Source: Acidobacteriaceae bacterium (GTDB lineage Bacteria; Acidobacteriota; Terriglobia; Terriglobales; Acidobacteriaceae). From it: a stretch of 64,000 bases of DNA. The DNA is taken from positions 1 through 64,000 of the forward strand of contig JAJPKO010000045.1 of NCBI GenBank assembly GCA_021323655.1. The letters run 5' to 3'. The notes under the pieces are model-generated. The model saw only the letters and a list, made by a program, of their open reading frames with translations, was not told the origin of the DNA and did not search any database. The position numbers were made by a program, and so were the translations under genes. Positions 51,666 to 61,338 of the stretch are shown piece by piece (the stretch's first letter is position 1; each line of letters opens with the position of its first letter).

Positions 51666-51693
51666 TTTCATTGATGTAATTACATCAATGAAA
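51666..51693. promoter_or_regulatory. 28-bp perfect palindrome, probable operator
   Basis: The half-site TTTCATTGATGTAA at 51666-51679 is followed directly by its exact reverse complement, making a 28-bp palindrome with no spacer. It ends 19 bp before the ATG of the S24-type repressor. Its length, perfection and position are those of an autoregulatory operator for a dimeric helix-turn-helix protein. Its occurrence near other promoters was not searched. Confidence 0.65.
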
Positions 51694-51712
51694 GCGTAAG
51701 TTCCTGGTCTTC

Positions 51713-52489
51713 ATGGCGTCCATATCCAGACCCAAACCCGATTGGCCCCCGCGCATCGCCGACCTGATGCGAAAACTTCACTTAACCCAGGCAGGGCTGG
51801 CGGAACGACTCGGCGTATCCTCTGCGACCGTCTCCCGCTGGATGAAAGGGACCCATGAGCCAACGGGTGAGTCCTACGTGGCCCTGGGAAACCTTGCAGG
51901 CCCGCCCGACGATGTCTACTTCTGGGAGCAGGCCGGCATCAACACCGCCCGGTTCCCCGGAAGCAGCTCCCGCGTCCTCACCTCGTCCCTGAAGGTGAAG
52001 CTGGACAACTTCCAGTTCATCAGCGGACGGCAGCTCTCCAGAAGCACCCTGGTCGGCAAAGGAAATGCCGTAGCCATCCCCCTTCTGAACATGACCGCCT
52101 ATGGAGATATGGTTCCTCCTGAAGAGAACGTTCGCCTGAGCGACGCCAGAATCGAAGAGGTCCTCACCGTGCCTCTGGCCTGGTGTACCCATCCGGAGGC
52201 CATGATCTGTATCCACATGACCGGCGACTCCATGATTCCCGTCATCGGCCCAAACACGATCATCGCCGTAGATACGGAAATGACGGACAGAAAGACCGTG
52301 GAAAACAAAATCGTCCTTGCTTCCCATCGCAACCTCGGTTTTAAGGTGGCGCTTTTTGAGCGGCTCCCCTCAACCGACATCCTTCTGCCCGCCAATCACA
52401 AATACCCACCCATTGACATCACGCACGACCGGAAATGGAAGATCTTTGGACAGGTACTGTGGTGGCTTACAAAAGCTCCACGCGATTGA
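51713..52489 (+). CDS. HTH-XRE / S24 peptidase-type repressor (LexA/CI-like)
   Basis: A 258-residue regulator. Residues 12-60 form an XRE helix-turn-helix (LTQAGLAERLGVSSATVSRW). The C-terminal part is an S24 self-cleaving fold with the Ser/Lys pair at S173 (MTGDSMIP) and K211 (LGFKVALF), as in LexA and CI repressors. No clear Ala-Gly cleavage site is seen. A 28-bp palindrome sits just before the ATG, so autorepression is likely. No SOS or phage genes are adjacent, so the inducing signal is unknown. Confidence 0.88.
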   Translation: MASISRPKPDWPPRIADLMRKLHLTQAGLAERLGVSSATVSRWMKGTHEPTGESYVALGNLAGPPDDVYFWEQAGINTARFPGSSSRVLTSSLKVKLDNFQFISGRQLSRSTLVGKGNAVAIPLLNMTAYGDMVPPEENVRLSDARIEEVLTVPLAWCTHPEAMICIHMTGDSMIPVIGPNTIIAVDTEMTDRKTVENKIVLASHRNLGFKVALFERLPSTDILLPANHKYPPIDITHDRKWKIFGQVLWWLTKAPRD

Positions 52490-52562
52490 AATGATGTTGC
52501 TCTGGAGCAGCTAGTTTTTCTTCCGACCTGGGAGGTCCAGTTATGCGGGCCATGGGTGGCCT

Positions 52563-52952
52563 TCAGGCATGGTTCGCTTCCGTTTGCAGCAATTTCGCAA
52601 TGGCCCGCAGCATCTCCCCCGGCGCATAAGTACCCACCACATCTGCAACAATCTTCTCGTTGCGCCGTAGCTCTTCTACATACGCCGCGCTTCCGGACGT
52701 TGCCTCCAGCACGAGAAAGCCTGTCTGCGGACGCTCTGCATGCACGGCGCGCACAAAACCTTCCACTTCCGCGCGCCCTATGGTGTGGCAAAGGACGATT
52801 ACATCAAAAGTCCCCTCTTCCATCGCAGACACCGCCTCATGCAGATGTGCCATTTTAGATGTCCATCGTGTGTTCACCACAGCAGAACGTGTCAGCAGCA
52901 ATGTATCGTCATTGCCGACAAGCAGTATGCGCCCGCCCATCTTTTTCTCCAT
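52563..52952 (-). CDS. receiver-like protein without phospho-acceptor Asp
   Basis: A 129-residue receiver-fold protein. ILLVGNDDTLLLTRSAVV starts like a receiver, but the position normally holding the phosphorylated Asp reads VIVLCHTIG, and the Lys/Thr switch positions (FLVLEATSG) are also not conserved. It is therefore probably not phosphorylated and may act as a dimerisation or protein-binding domain. A second ATG four codons on is possible. It lies between the S24 repressor and mazG on the opposite strand. Confidence 0.7.
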   Translation of the reverse strand: MEKKMGGRILLVGNDDTLLLTRSAVVNTRWTSKMAHLHEAVSAMEEGTFDVIVLCHTIGRAEVEGFVRAVHAERPQTGFLVLEATSGSAAYVEELRRNEKIVADVVGTYAPGEMLRAIAKLLQTEANHA

Positions 52953-53081
52953 AATTCCCTTGCTCGGAGGGACGTTGAAGAGGAAGCTTACCTTGCTGTA
53001 ATTGCAGATATGAAATCTTTGTACATCGAAATCCTCCGGCTGACAACTCGTCTCCGCAACGACATCGGTTACAGTAAAGGC

Positions 53082-53960
53082 ATGCCGTCATTCCAGGACG
53101 CAGGCCAGCGGTTTCAGGAGGCCGTCGCCATCATGGCCCGGCTGCGTGCGCCCGGAGGTTGCCCATGGGACCGCGAGCAGACATTTGATTCTATCCGCAA
53201 ATACACGCTGGAGGAGACCTATGAGGTCCTCGACGCGATCGAGCGCCGCGACTGGCCCCATCTCAGGGAAGAACTTGGCGACCTGCTCCTGCAAGTGCTC
53301 TTTTACGCAGAAATGGCCTCCCAGGAAGGGTACTTCAGCATCGCTGATGTCATCTCCGAACTGAACCGCAAACTTGTCCGTCGCCATCCCCATGTCTTTG
53401 GAGAAGAAGCCTCCGCCGCAGCCGGAAACATCGCCGAAGGTCTTGAGACTGACGACATTGACTCGAAGCAGGTCCTGCGCAACTGGGAAGAAATCAAGCA
53501 GCTCGAAAAGTCCTCCAAAGCAGAAAAACAGAGCTGCCTCGACAGCATCCCCCGCTCTCTCCCCGCATTAATGGAGGCCCAGAAGCTCGGCTCGAAAGCA
53601 GCAAAAAGCGGCTTTGACTGGCCCGACCATTGCGGCCTTTTCGCCAAATTGCAGGAGGAAATTCTGGAACTCGAAGCAGAGCTGGCCCACATGGACCAGG
53701 ACGCCGCAGCCGTCTCCCTCGAAATGGGCGATCTTCTATTTACCGCAGTCAATCTCGCGCGCCACCTCAAGATAGACCCCGAAATGGCCCTCCGCGAAAC
53801 TAATGCCAAATTCCGCCGCCGCTTCGCCCTCATGGAGTCCCTGAGCCAAGGCTCGCTGGAAGGCCTCACGCCTCACGAACTCGAAGCGCTCTGGAGCAAG
53901 GCAAAAGCGCAGGAGCAGCCCACGGTAAAGGACTTCGCACAGAATGCCGACTACAAATAG
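53082..53960 (+). CDS. mazG: MazG nucleoside triphosphate pyrophosphohydrolase
   Basis: MazG hydrolyses (d)NTPs to NMPs, cleansing the pool and affecting (p)ppGpp. It has two MazG modules: EETYEVLDAIERRDWPHLRE with ELGDLLLQ, and later EEILELEAELAHMD with LEMGDLLFTAVNLARH, carrying the ExxD metal sites. GGCPWDREQTFDSIRKYTLE is typical. The ATG chosen gives 292 residues with AAAGG just upstream at very short distance; an ATG 24 codons earlier is possible. The last 17 nt overlap the next gene. Confidence 0.92.
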   Translation: MPSFQDAGQRFQEAVAIMARLRAPGGCPWDREQTFDSIRKYTLEETYEVLDAIERRDWPHLREELGDLLLQVLFYAEMASQEGYFSIADVISELNRKLVRRHPHVFGEEASAAAGNIAEGLETDDIDSKQVLRNWEEIKQLEKSSKAEKQSCLDSIPRSLPALMEAQKLGSKAAKSGFDWPDHCGLFAKLQEEILELEAELAHMDQDAAAVSLEMGDLLFTAVNLARHLKIDPEMALRETNAKFRRRFALMESLSQGSLEGLTPHELEALWSKAKAQEQPTVKDFAQNADYK

Positions 53961-54774
53961 GACTACCTTCACCACACCGCAGGGCCGGCAGATTCTCATC
54001 CGGCCTTGTTCCGGTTTCGAGGAACTCGACGCCTGCGTTCAGTTACAGATTGACGTCTGGGGTTATTCCGACGGCGACGTCATTCCTCGCCGCGTATTTA
54101 CCGTCACCCAGAAGATCGGCGGCCAGGTACTCGGTGCTTTCGACATCACCGGAGGCATCCCCGCCACCTCTGAATCTCTCGTTGGCTTTGCCATGTCGCT
54201 CCCCGCCCTCCGCAAGGAACTTGAGCCGTACCTTCACTCTCACATGCTGGCCGTAAGCCCCGACTACCGCAATTCCGGCATCGGCCGTAAACTTAAGCTG
54301 GCGCAGCGGCAGGACGCCATGGCCCGGGGATTCCGCCTCATGGAATGGACCTTTGATCCTCTGGAAATCAAGAATGCTTATTTGAATATTCACAGGCTGG
54401 GCGCCATCGTCCGCCGGTATACCCCCAACTTCTATGGTGTATCCTCATCTCGGCTCCAGGGTGGGCTGCCGACAGACCGCCTGCACGCCGAATGGTGGAT
54501 GAATTCCGACCGCGTGCGGGCAATTGTGGACGGCAACACTCCCCAGCCAGCACGGGTCGAGCAGACAATTACGGTCCCGCGCGAAATTTACCAGTGGAAA
54601 TCATCGGCAGAAGACCATGCGCGGGCATTGGAAGTGCAGACAAGAAACCGCCAGCTTTTTCTCGATGCGTTTGCAAAGGGGCTGGCCGTCATCGGCTTCA
54701 AAACAGATTCCCACGGCAATGGGACCTACGAACTCGGAGCATGGCATGAGCCACCCGCTCCACAACACGAGTGA
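53944..54774 (+). CDS. predicted GNAT acetyltransferase (COG3375-like)
   Basis: A 276-residue protein with a GNAT fold. Motif A reads HMLAVSPDYRNSGIGRKLKLAQR, followed by DAMARGFRLMEWTFDPLEIKNAYLN. It resembles the COG3375 group that often neighbours MenC/N-acylamino-acid racemase genes, and here too the next gene, 12 nt downstream, is such an enzyme. Together they may acetylate and epimerise amino acids. The ATG lies inside the 3' end of mazG. Confidence 0.82.
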   Translation: MPTTNRTTFTTPQGRQILIRPCSGFEELDACVQLQIDVWGYSDGDVIPRRVFTVTQKIGGQVLGAFDITGGIPATSESLVGFAMSLPALRKELEPYLHSHMLAVSPDYRNSGIGRKLKLAQRQDAMARGFRLMEWTFDPLEIKNAYLNIHRLGAIVRRYTPNFYGVSSSRLQGGLPTDRLHAEWWMNSDRVRAIVDGNTPQPARVEQTITVPREIYQWKSSAEDHARALEVQTRNRQLFLDAFAKGLAVIGFKTDSHGNGTYELGAWHEPPAPQHE

Positions 54775-54786
54775 GATTGAGATTGT

Positions 54787-55908
54787 ATGAAGATTGATTC
54801 CATCATTCTGCGTGAAATCCGCATGCCACTGGTGTCGCCCTTCCAGACCAGCTTCGGCACCACCACCGAAAGACGCATCATGCTGGTTGAAATCCGCGCC
54901 GAGGGCCTCATCGGCTGGGGCGAATGCGTCGCCGGGGAACACCCCTACTTCAGTGAAGAGACCATTGACACCGCCTGGCTCATTGCCATGCAGGAACTCG
55001 CCCCCGCCCTGGCCAGCGCCGACCCCGAACACGCAGGCAAGTGCCCGGGCATCTTCCGCCAGGTGCGCGGACACCGCATGGCCAAGGCCGCGCTTGAAAA
55101 CGCCCTCTGGGACCTCGAAGCCCAGATGCGCGGTGTTCCTCTGGCCCAGCTTCTCGGCGGAACACGCGAAGTCATCCCCTGCGGCGTCTCCATCGGCATT
55201 CAGCCCACCATGGAAAAACAGCTCGCCGCCGTCGAAAAGGAGCTCGCCGCCGGCTATCAGCGCATTAAGCTGAAGTGCAAACCCGGTTGGGACGTGGACA
55301 TGCTGGAAGCTGTGCGCAACCGCTGGCCCGAAATTCTGCTCAGTTGCGACGCCAACTCCGCCTACCGCCTCAACGATCTCGATCACCTGGCCACTTTCGA
55401 TTCCTTCGACCTGCTCATGATCGAGCAGCCGCTCTGGTACGACGACTTCTACTACCACTCCATGCTGCAAAAACGCATCCGAACGGCCATCTGCCTGGAT
55501 GAATCCATCCGCAACCGCCGTGATGCGCTGGCCGCCATTGATATGGAGTCCTGCCGCATCATCAACATCAAAAACGGCCGCGTCGGAGGATTCAGTGAGG
55601 CCATAGCCGTCCACAATGCCGCCCAGGAAAAAGGCATCCCCGTCTGGTGCGGCGGTATGCTCGAAAGCGGCATCGGACGCGCCCACAACATAGCTCTGTC
55701 CTCGCTTGAAAACTTCAAGCTGCCCGGCGATGTCTCCGCCTCAAAGCGCTACTGGAAAGAAGACATCATCGAACCAGAGGTCGAAGTCTCACCAAAGGGC
55801 GAAATCCGCGTACCAGATTCACCCGGCCGTGGTTTCGCAGTAAAAACCGCACTGGTAGAAAAACTCACCGTACGCAAGGAAGAAGTTCGCGCTCTGGCTC
55901 TCGCATAA
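54787..55908 (+). CDS. menC: o-succinylbenzoate synthase / N-acylamino-acid racemase
   Basis: An enolase-superfamily enzyme of the MLE subgroup. Catalytic residues are K163 and K165 in RIKLKCKPGWD, the metal ligands D188 (DANSAY), E213 (EQPLWYDD) and D238 (DESIRN), and the other base K262 (IKNGRVGG). GGMLESGIGRAHNIALSSL is also typical. It has 373 residues, as in the NAAAR/OSBS group. Both activities are known in this group. The neighbouring acetyltransferase favours N-acylamino-acid racemisation, and the absence of men genes argues against menaquinone synthesis. The gene symbol is tentative. Confidence 0.9.
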   Translation: MKIDSIILREIRMPLVSPFQTSFGTTTERRIMLVEIRAEGLIGWGECVAGEHPYFSEETIDTAWLIAMQELAPALASADPEHAGKCPGIFRQVRGHRMAKAALENALWDLEAQMRGVPLAQLLGGTREVIPCGVSIGIQPTMEKQLAAVEKELAAGYQRIKLKCKPGWDVDMLEAVRNRWPEILLSCDANSAYRLNDLDHLATFDSFDLLMIEQPLWYDDFYYHSMLQKRIRTAICLDESIRNRRDALAAIDMESCRIINIKNGRVGGFSEAIAVHNAAQEKGIPVWCGGMLESGIGRAHNIALSSLENFKLPGDVSASKRYWKEDIIEPEVEVSPKGEIRVPDSPGRGFAVKTALVEKLTVRKEEVRALALA

Positions 55909-55913
55909 CCAAT

Positions 55914-55936
55914 GGTCCCCGGATTTCGGGGTGACC
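55914..55936. other. imperfect hairpin after menC-like gene
   Basis: GGTCCCCG and CGGGGTGACC (55914-55936) form a stem with one bulged T and a 5-nt loop just after the stop. It may end the transcript but has no T-run. The rest of the 280-nt spacer up to the kinase holds nothing else I recognise. Confidence 0.4.
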
Positions 55937-56188
55937 TGGGTTAAAAGAGAACCATCGTGCAACTCTGAAACACGGAGACTGCAACGTCGAAGGCTTGTGT
56001 GAGGTAGTTCGCCCTCCATCGCCTGAACTCTGGACCTTGACGAATTTACAAGCGCCATCTTGCGCCAGACTTCACCCGCCCACCCATAATTTGCATCTAA
56101 CCTGAATCAGTTTCAGGCATGGGTTACAGAATTTGCTTCTCTTCCCATGATTTCTCTTGCCTTTTCTTGTTTTTGAGGGAACAAGCGG

Positions 56189-59100
56189 ATGGAACTTGCA
56201 ACACCCAAAAATGCGGCCATAGATTTTCCATCTTCAGTTCCCGAAACTGTCTCTCCATCTGAAAAAATCTTCAGCGGAGGTGGCGAGCTGGGTGCCCTCA
56301 TGCGTACCATAGACTGGTCCGCCACTCCGCTTGGACCTATTGAAAATTGGTCGAAGAACCTGAAGACTTGCCTGCGCATTGTTCTCACCTCACGCCAGCC
56401 CATGTTCGTCTGGTGGGGAAAGCAACTGGTCAATCTTTATAATGATGCCTACCGCAGCATCCTGGGCGGTAAGCATCCGGCAGCTCTGGGGCAGCCAGCC
56501 AGTGTCGTATGGCAGGAAATCTGGAAGCAGATAGGCCCACGCGCTGAAACCGCGCTCCGTTCCAATGAAGGCACCTACGATGAAGCTCTGATGCTCATTA
56601 TGGAGCGCTACGGCTACCCGGAAGAGACTTACTACACCTTCTCCTACAGCCCTGTCCCGGATGACGACGGCGGAGTCGGCGGCATTATCTGCGCCAACAC
56701 CGATGACACCCAGCGCATCATTGGTGAGCGGCAACTCGCCCTGCTCGGTGAAATGGCCGCGCGCGCGGCCCATGCGCGCACATGGCGGGAGGCCTGTCGT
56801 CTTTCCGCCCTGGGTCTTTCCACAAACCCCAAAGATATCTGCTTCGCCCTGCTCTACGCCGTCGAAGACGGAAAGGCCCTTCTGGCTGGCTGCACTAAAG
56901 GCATCGAATCCAATGCCACCTTCGCGCCTGAAGTCATCTCCCTCCAGGATGATTCCGTCTGGCCCGTGGGTGAGGCTCTCACCTCCCATGAAATTCGCGT
57001 CATCACCGCGCCAGCAAATAAGTCCTGGACCTTCCCCTCAGGAGCATGGGATCGCGCCCCTGACTCCATTGCCATCGTTCCCGTTGCGCCTTCCGGACCA
57101 ACCGGGCGTGCAGGCGTTCTGGTCATCGGCCTCAATCCCTACCGCAAGCCAGACGAAGCTTACTGTGGCTTTCTCAAGCTCCTCGCCGGGCAGATTTCCG
57201 CCAGCATTGCCAATGCAGAAGCCTACGAGCAGGAGCGGCAGCGCGCCGAGACCCTGGCCGAGCTGGACCGAGCCAAGACTGATTTCTTCAGCAACGTCAG
57301 CCATGAGTTCCGCACCCCTCTCACTCTCATGCTTGGCCCGCTTGAGGAAATGCTGATCCAGGCCAGCGATCGCCTCGCGCCGGAAGATATCGAGCACCTC
57401 ACCATCGCCCGCCGCAATGCTCTGCGGCTGCTCAAACTGGTCAACTCGCTGCTCGATTTCTCCCGCATCGAGGCCGGGCGCCCCCAGGCCATCTATGAGC
57501 CGATGGATCTGCCATCATTCACTGCCGGCGTCGCCAGCGTCTTCCGCGCCGCCATGGAGAAAGCCGGCCTGCGCTTTATCGTAGACTGCAAGCCGCTGCA
57601 CGGGCCGGTCTATGTAGACCGCGAGATGTGGGAGAAGATTCTCCTCAACCTGCTTTCTAATGCCTTCAAGTTCACGCTCGCCGGTGAAGTCGCCGTCACC
57701 CTGCGCGAATCGGAAACCACAGTCGAGCTGAGCGTCCGTGACACTGGTGCCGGTATCCCTGAAAACGAGCTTGCTGGAATCTTCGACCGCTTCCATCGGG
57801 TCCGCGGCATGCAGGGCAGAAGTTATGAAGGTACAGGCATTGGGCTGGCCCTCGTCCATGAGATGGTAAAGCTCCACGGCGGCTCCCTTCACGTGGAAAG
57901 CGTCCTCCATCAGGGCAGTACCTTCACCATTTCGATCCCAAAGGGCAAAGACCACCTGCCCTCCGCTCGGGTCGGTACCGCTTGCGCGCTCCCCTCCGCT
58001 GTGTCCGCAAGCAAAGGCTTCATCGAAGAGGCCGCGCGCTGGGTTCCCGAAGTCCCACCGCCCGCCCCCTCCACTCCCGGATCGCATCAGGACCTCGTCC
58101 TTCTGGCCGACGACAACGCCGACATGCGGGAGTACGTCAGCCGGCTCCTTCACGGCCGCTATCGCGTCCACACCGTCTCCGATGGCGAACAGGCCCTGGA
58201 AGCCGCGAAGCAATTGCACCCTGACCTTGTCCTGACAGACGTGATGATGCCCCGCCTCGACGGCTTCGGCGTCCTCAACGCCATCCGCAGTAACCCGGAT
58301 CTCGAGAGCATCCCCGTCATCCTGCTTTCCGCCCGCGCCGGAGAAGAATCCCGTGTCGAAGGTCTCGACGCCGGGGCCGACGACTACCTTGTCAAGCCAT
58401 TCACCGCCCGCGAGCTCCTCGCCCGTGTTGGAACTCATCTCCGCCTGGCCAAAATCCGGCGCGAAACCGCAGAACGCGAGCAAAAGGCATTCGCGGAAGC
58501 CGAAACCGAGCGCCGCCGCCTGCGCGAGCTTTTCAAACAGGCGCCTGCAGCCATCGGTCTTCTCACCGGGCCTGAACACCGCTGGGAATTTGTTAACGAC
58601 CTCGTGCTCCGTCTCACCGGCAGAACACAGCAGTCCGGCTTCCTCGGCAGGACCGTCCGCGAAACCCTCCCCGAATTGGAAGGGCAAGGCATTCTCGAAC
58701 TCCTGGACCAGGTATACCGGACCGGCGTTCCGGCCGTCGGGCAGGAAGTCCGAATCGTTCTCAATCGCGCCGCATCAGGCTTGCCCTCAGAAGGCTATTT
58801 CAATTTCACCTTCCAGCCAGTCAGAGATGCCGAAGGAAATGTCAACGCCGTCCTGATCCACGCCATTGAAGTCACCGAGCAGGTAAGCGCGCACCACGTC
58901 ATTGAAGAATCCGCTCGCGTCCGCACCACACTGGCCGCTATCGTCGAATGGTCCGACGACGCCATCATCAGCAAAGACCTGAACGGAATCGTCACCAGTT
59001 GGAACGCCGCCGCCGAACAAATCTTCGGCCATACCGCACAGGAGATGGTCGGTCAGTCCATCCTCACCATCGTTCCTCCGGATCTTCACTCCGATGAAGA

Positions 59101-59971
59101 AATGATCCTGAGCACCATCCGCCGCGGTGAACGCATTCACCACTTTGAAACCGTGCGCATGACAAAATCCGGCGAGCTGATTGACGTTTCCCTCTCCATC
59201 TCGCCCATCAGGGACGCTTACGGAAAAGTCATTGGCGCTGCCAAAATCGCCCGCGACATTACCCGTAAAAAGAGATCGGAAGAGGCCCTGCGCATCAGCG
59301 AGCGCCTCGCCTCCGTGGGCCGCCTCGCCGCTACCATCGCGCATGAAATCAACAATCCGCTCGAAGCAACCACCAATCTGGTCTACCTCGCCCGGCAGTC
59401 AGCAGAGAAGTCCGACGTGATCCACTATCTGGACTCCGCGCAGCAGGAGCTTGCGCGCGTCTCTCAGATGGCCCGCCAGACACTCGGCTTCTATCGTGCC
59501 CCATCCACCCGCACATCCATGCACGTAGGCTCTTTGCTGGATTCCGTGGTCGCCATCTTCCAGCCGCGCGCCCGGAACAAAGACATCCAGCTTCAGGCCG
59601 AGATTCGGCAGGACCCGGAAATCACCGCCGTTCCCGGCGAAGTCCGCCAGCTTCTCATTAACCTCGTCGGCAACAGCATTGATGCCGTCCGCGGTCCCGG
59701 CATCGTGCGCCTCCGCGTCTCCGCCGCCCGCCACCGCCCCGGCGTCTTCATCACAGTCGGCGATACAGGCAGCGGAATCCCCCTCGGAATCCGCAAAAAA
59801 ATCTTCGAGCCATTCTTCACCACAAAAGAAGAAATAGGCACCGGCCTGGGCCTGTGGATCTGCCGGGACATCGTGCTGAAACACGGCGGCGAAGTCCGCC
59901 TCAAAAGCTCTACCACTCCAGGAAAAAGCTGGACTGTCTTCTCTATCTTCTTACCGTCTGGTGGCAAATAG
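56189..59971 (+). CDS. hybrid sensor histidine kinase with two transmitter modules
   Basis: A 1260-residue soluble kinase. Order of domains: PAS-like (~25-165), GAF-like (~185-345), HisKA with H372 ([14 protein letters not shown]), HATPase ([38 protein letters not shown]), receiver with D684 ([11 protein letters not shown]) and LVKPF, two PAS domains (~775-1015), then a second HisKA with H1052 ([19 protein letters not shown]) and second HATPase ([30 protein letters not shown]). Two complete transmitters on one chain with a receiver between are uncommon. No partner regulator is next to it. Confidence 0.92.
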   Translation: MELATPKNAAIDFPSSVPETVSPSEKIFSGGGELGALMRTIDWSATPLGPIENWSKNLKTCLRIVLTSRQPMFVWWGKQLVNLYNDAYRSILGGKHPAALGQPASVVWQEIWKQIGPRAETALRSNEGTYDEALMLIMERYGYPEETYYTFSYSPVPDDDGGVGGIICANTDDTQRIIGERQLALLGEMAARAAHARTWREACRLSALGLSTNPKDICFALLYAVEDGKALLAGCTKGIESNATFAPEVISLQDDSVWPVGEALTSHEIRVITAPANKSWTFPSGAWDRAPDSIAIVPVAPSGPTGRAGVLVIGLNPYRKPDEAYCGFLKLLAGQISASIANAEAYEQERQRAETLAELDRAKTDFFSNVSHEFRTPLTLMLGPLEEMLIQASDRLAPEDIEHLTIARRNALRLLKLVNSLLDFSRIEAGRPQAIYEPMDLPSFTAGVASVFRAAMEKAGLRFIVDCKPLHGPVYVDREMWEKILLNLLSNAFKFTLAGEVAVTLRESETTVELSVRDTGAGIPENELAGIFDRFHRVRGMQGRSYEGTGIGLALVHEMVKLHGGSLHVESVLHQGSTFTISIPKGKDHLPSARVGTACALPSAVSASKGFIEEAARWVPEVPPPAPSTPGSHQDLVLLADDNADMREYVSRLLHGRYRVHTVSDGEQALEAAKQLHPDLVLTDVMMPRLDGFGVLNAIRSNPDLESIPVILLSARAGEESRVEGLDAGADDYLVKPFTARELLARVGTHLRLAKIRRETAEREQKAFAEAETERRRLRELFKQAPAAIGLLTGPEHRWEFVNDLVLRLTGRTQQSGFLGRTVRETLPELEGQGILELLDQVYRTGVPAVGQEVRIVLNRAASGLPSEGYFNFTFQPVRDAEGNVNAVLIHAIEVTEQVSAHHVIEESARVRTTLAAIVEWSDDAIISKDLNGIVTSWNAAAEQIFGHTAQEMVGQSILTIVPPDLHSDEEMILSTIRRGERIHHFETVRMTKSGELIDVSLSISPIRDAYGKVIGAAKIARDITRKKRSEEALRISERLASVGRLAATIAHEINNPLEATTNLVYLARQSAEKSDVIHYLDSAQQELARVSQMARQTLGFYRAPSTRTSMHVGSLLDSVVAIFQPRARNKDIQLQAEIRQDPEITAVPGEVRQLLINLVGNSIDAVRGPGIVRLRVSAARHRPGVFITVGDTGSGIPLGIRKKIFEPFFTTKEEIGTGLGLWICRDIVLKHGGEVRLKSSTTPGKSWTVFSIFLPSGGK

Positions 59972-60038
59972 TTGTCTTGAGTGAAATAGCGGAGGCGTGT
60001 AGTCGAAGCCGCTGCGCCGTGGGAGTGCGCAGTTGTGG

Positions 60039-60074
60039 TTTCCCATGCCTTCGCGTCAGCGAAAGCATGGGAAA
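60039..60074. terminator. bidirectional hairpin between kinase and hlyD
   Basis: TTTCCCATGC (60039-60048) pairs with GCATGGGAAA (60065-60074), and inside TTCGC pairs with GCGAA around a GTCA loop, giving 15 bp with one mismatch. It lies between the convergent kinase and HlyD genes, where a bidirectional terminator is expected. T-runs on both arms are short. Confidence 0.65.
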
Positions 60075-60101
60075 ATTCCTGATTGTAGGTTTTGGGTTTG
60101 G

Positions 60102-61337
60102 CTACTTTACTTTGACCTTTGGAATTACAGACATTCCTGGGCGCAGGAGATGGTCTGAGTTCTGGTTGCGATCGGTCAGGTCAATGCGCACTGGAATGCG
60201 CTGCACCACTTTCACGTAGTTTCCGGTGGCGTTTTCAGGTGGAAAGAGGCTGAGAACGGACCCGGTGGCGCCGCCAATCTGCGTGACCTTGCCATCGTAT
60301 TTGTGTCCTCCATAAGCATCTACGCTGATGGTGACGGGCTGCCCGGGACGCATGTGGGCAAGCTGCGTTTCCTTGAAGTTGGCCGTGATCCAGATGTCGT
60401 CGAGTGAGACCAGCGTGGCCATATTCTGGCCGACACTGACATTCTGGCCGACTTCCACGCTCTTTTTGGTGATGATGCCAGCCGTTGGGGCAATAATTTT
60501 GGTGTAACTCAGGTTCAGCTTTGCCTGTTCCAGAGCAGCGCGTGCCTGTTCCACCTGGGCGGCGGCCTGGTCAGCCTTGGCTTTCTGGATGGCAACCTGC
60601 TGCGGTCCGGTCAGTGCGTTTTTATAGGAGGCCTGGGCCGAGGTCACCTTGTCCCGTGCCATACGCACCGCGGCCTGGGCGGCTGCCAGATTGGCCTTGG
60701 CCTGATCGAGCGCGGCCTGGTTGGCGTTGGCGGTGGCTACCGCAGCGTCATACTGCTGTTTGGAGATTACATCGCGCTGTACCAGTGGTGTATATCGCTG
60801 AAGGTCGGCCTGGGCCTTTTTATTGTTAGCGTCAGCCTGTGCGACAGCGGCTTCTGCGGCCTGCAACTGCTGCTGTGCCTGGACCACCTGGGCCTGTGCG
60901 CTGGAAACATCCGCGTTGGCGGAAGAGAGGGTGCTTCCGGTACTGATGTGGATGACCGGAATATTGACCTTGGCGGCTTCGTAGCTGGCTTCCGCGGCGG
61001 CCAGGTTGGCTTCGTCCTGCTGTATGGCAGTTTCAAAGTCCGTAGGATCCAGTTCTGCGATCACGGTGCCGGCGTCTACGTATTGGTTTTCATCTACATT
61101 GACTTTTGTGACATGGCCGGCGATGCGGGCGCTGATCTGAATAAGATGGCCGGAGACCTGCGCGTCATCCGTGTCCTCGTAATAGGTGGAGTGCCACCAC
61201 CACAGGAGGGCCACGACGACAACGACGGCAGCCACGCCAATGATGATGAAACGGCGGCGCGGCTTTTGACGCTGTTCTTCTTCGGGCTGGTCAATCCAGT
61301 TCTTTTCTTCGGTTTGTACTGTGGTCTGGTCAGCCAC
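60102..61337 (-). CDS. HlyD/EmrA family membrane fusion protein
   Basis: The periplasmic adaptor of a drug or molecule efflux pump. One transmembrane helix lies at residues 29-48 ([19 protein letters not shown]), followed by a lipoyl-like beta domain ([19 protein letters not shown]), a long Ala/Gln-rich coiled coil, and the C-terminal beta-barrel. The GTG start lies 1 nt after the TolC stop with GGAGGA inside that gene, so the two are coupled. It has 411 residues. No MFS or ABC pump component lies adjacent in the window. Confidence 0.88.
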   Translation of the reverse strand: MADQTTVQTEEKNWIDQPEEEQRQKPRRRFIIIGVAAVVVVVALLWWWHSTYYEDTDDAQVSGHLIQISARIAGHVTKVNVDENQYVDAGTVIAELDPTDFETAIQQDEANLAAAEASYEAAKVNIPVIHISTGSTLSSANADVSSAQAQVVQAQQQLQAAEAAVAQADANNKKAQADLQRYTPLVQRDVISKQQYDAAVATANANQAALDQAKANLAAAQAAVRMARDKVTSAQASYKNALTGPQQVAIQKAKADQAAAQVEQARAALEQAKLNLSYTKIIAPTAGIITKKSVEVGQNVSVGQNMATLVSLDDIWITANFKETQLAHMRPGQPVTISVDAYGGHKYDGKVTQIGGATGSVLSLFPPENATGNYVKVVQRIPVRIDLTDRNQNSDHLLRPGMSVIPKVKVK

Positions 61338-61338
61338 T

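Noticed and set aside
51713-52489. S24-type repressor as a sign of prophage
   Set aside because: Neighbours are housekeeping genes (dnaX, mazG), and no integrase, capsid or lysis genes are present.
54601-55686. A 361-codon minus-strand frame opposite the menC-like gene
   Set aside because: The plus-strand gene has all catalytic residues. The minus product is low in complexity and lacks features.
57515-58687. A 390-codon minus-strand frame inside the hybrid kinase
   Set aside because: It lies wholly opposite a well-supported kinase with clear motifs. In GC-rich genes opposite frames stay open by codon bias, and its product has no family pattern.
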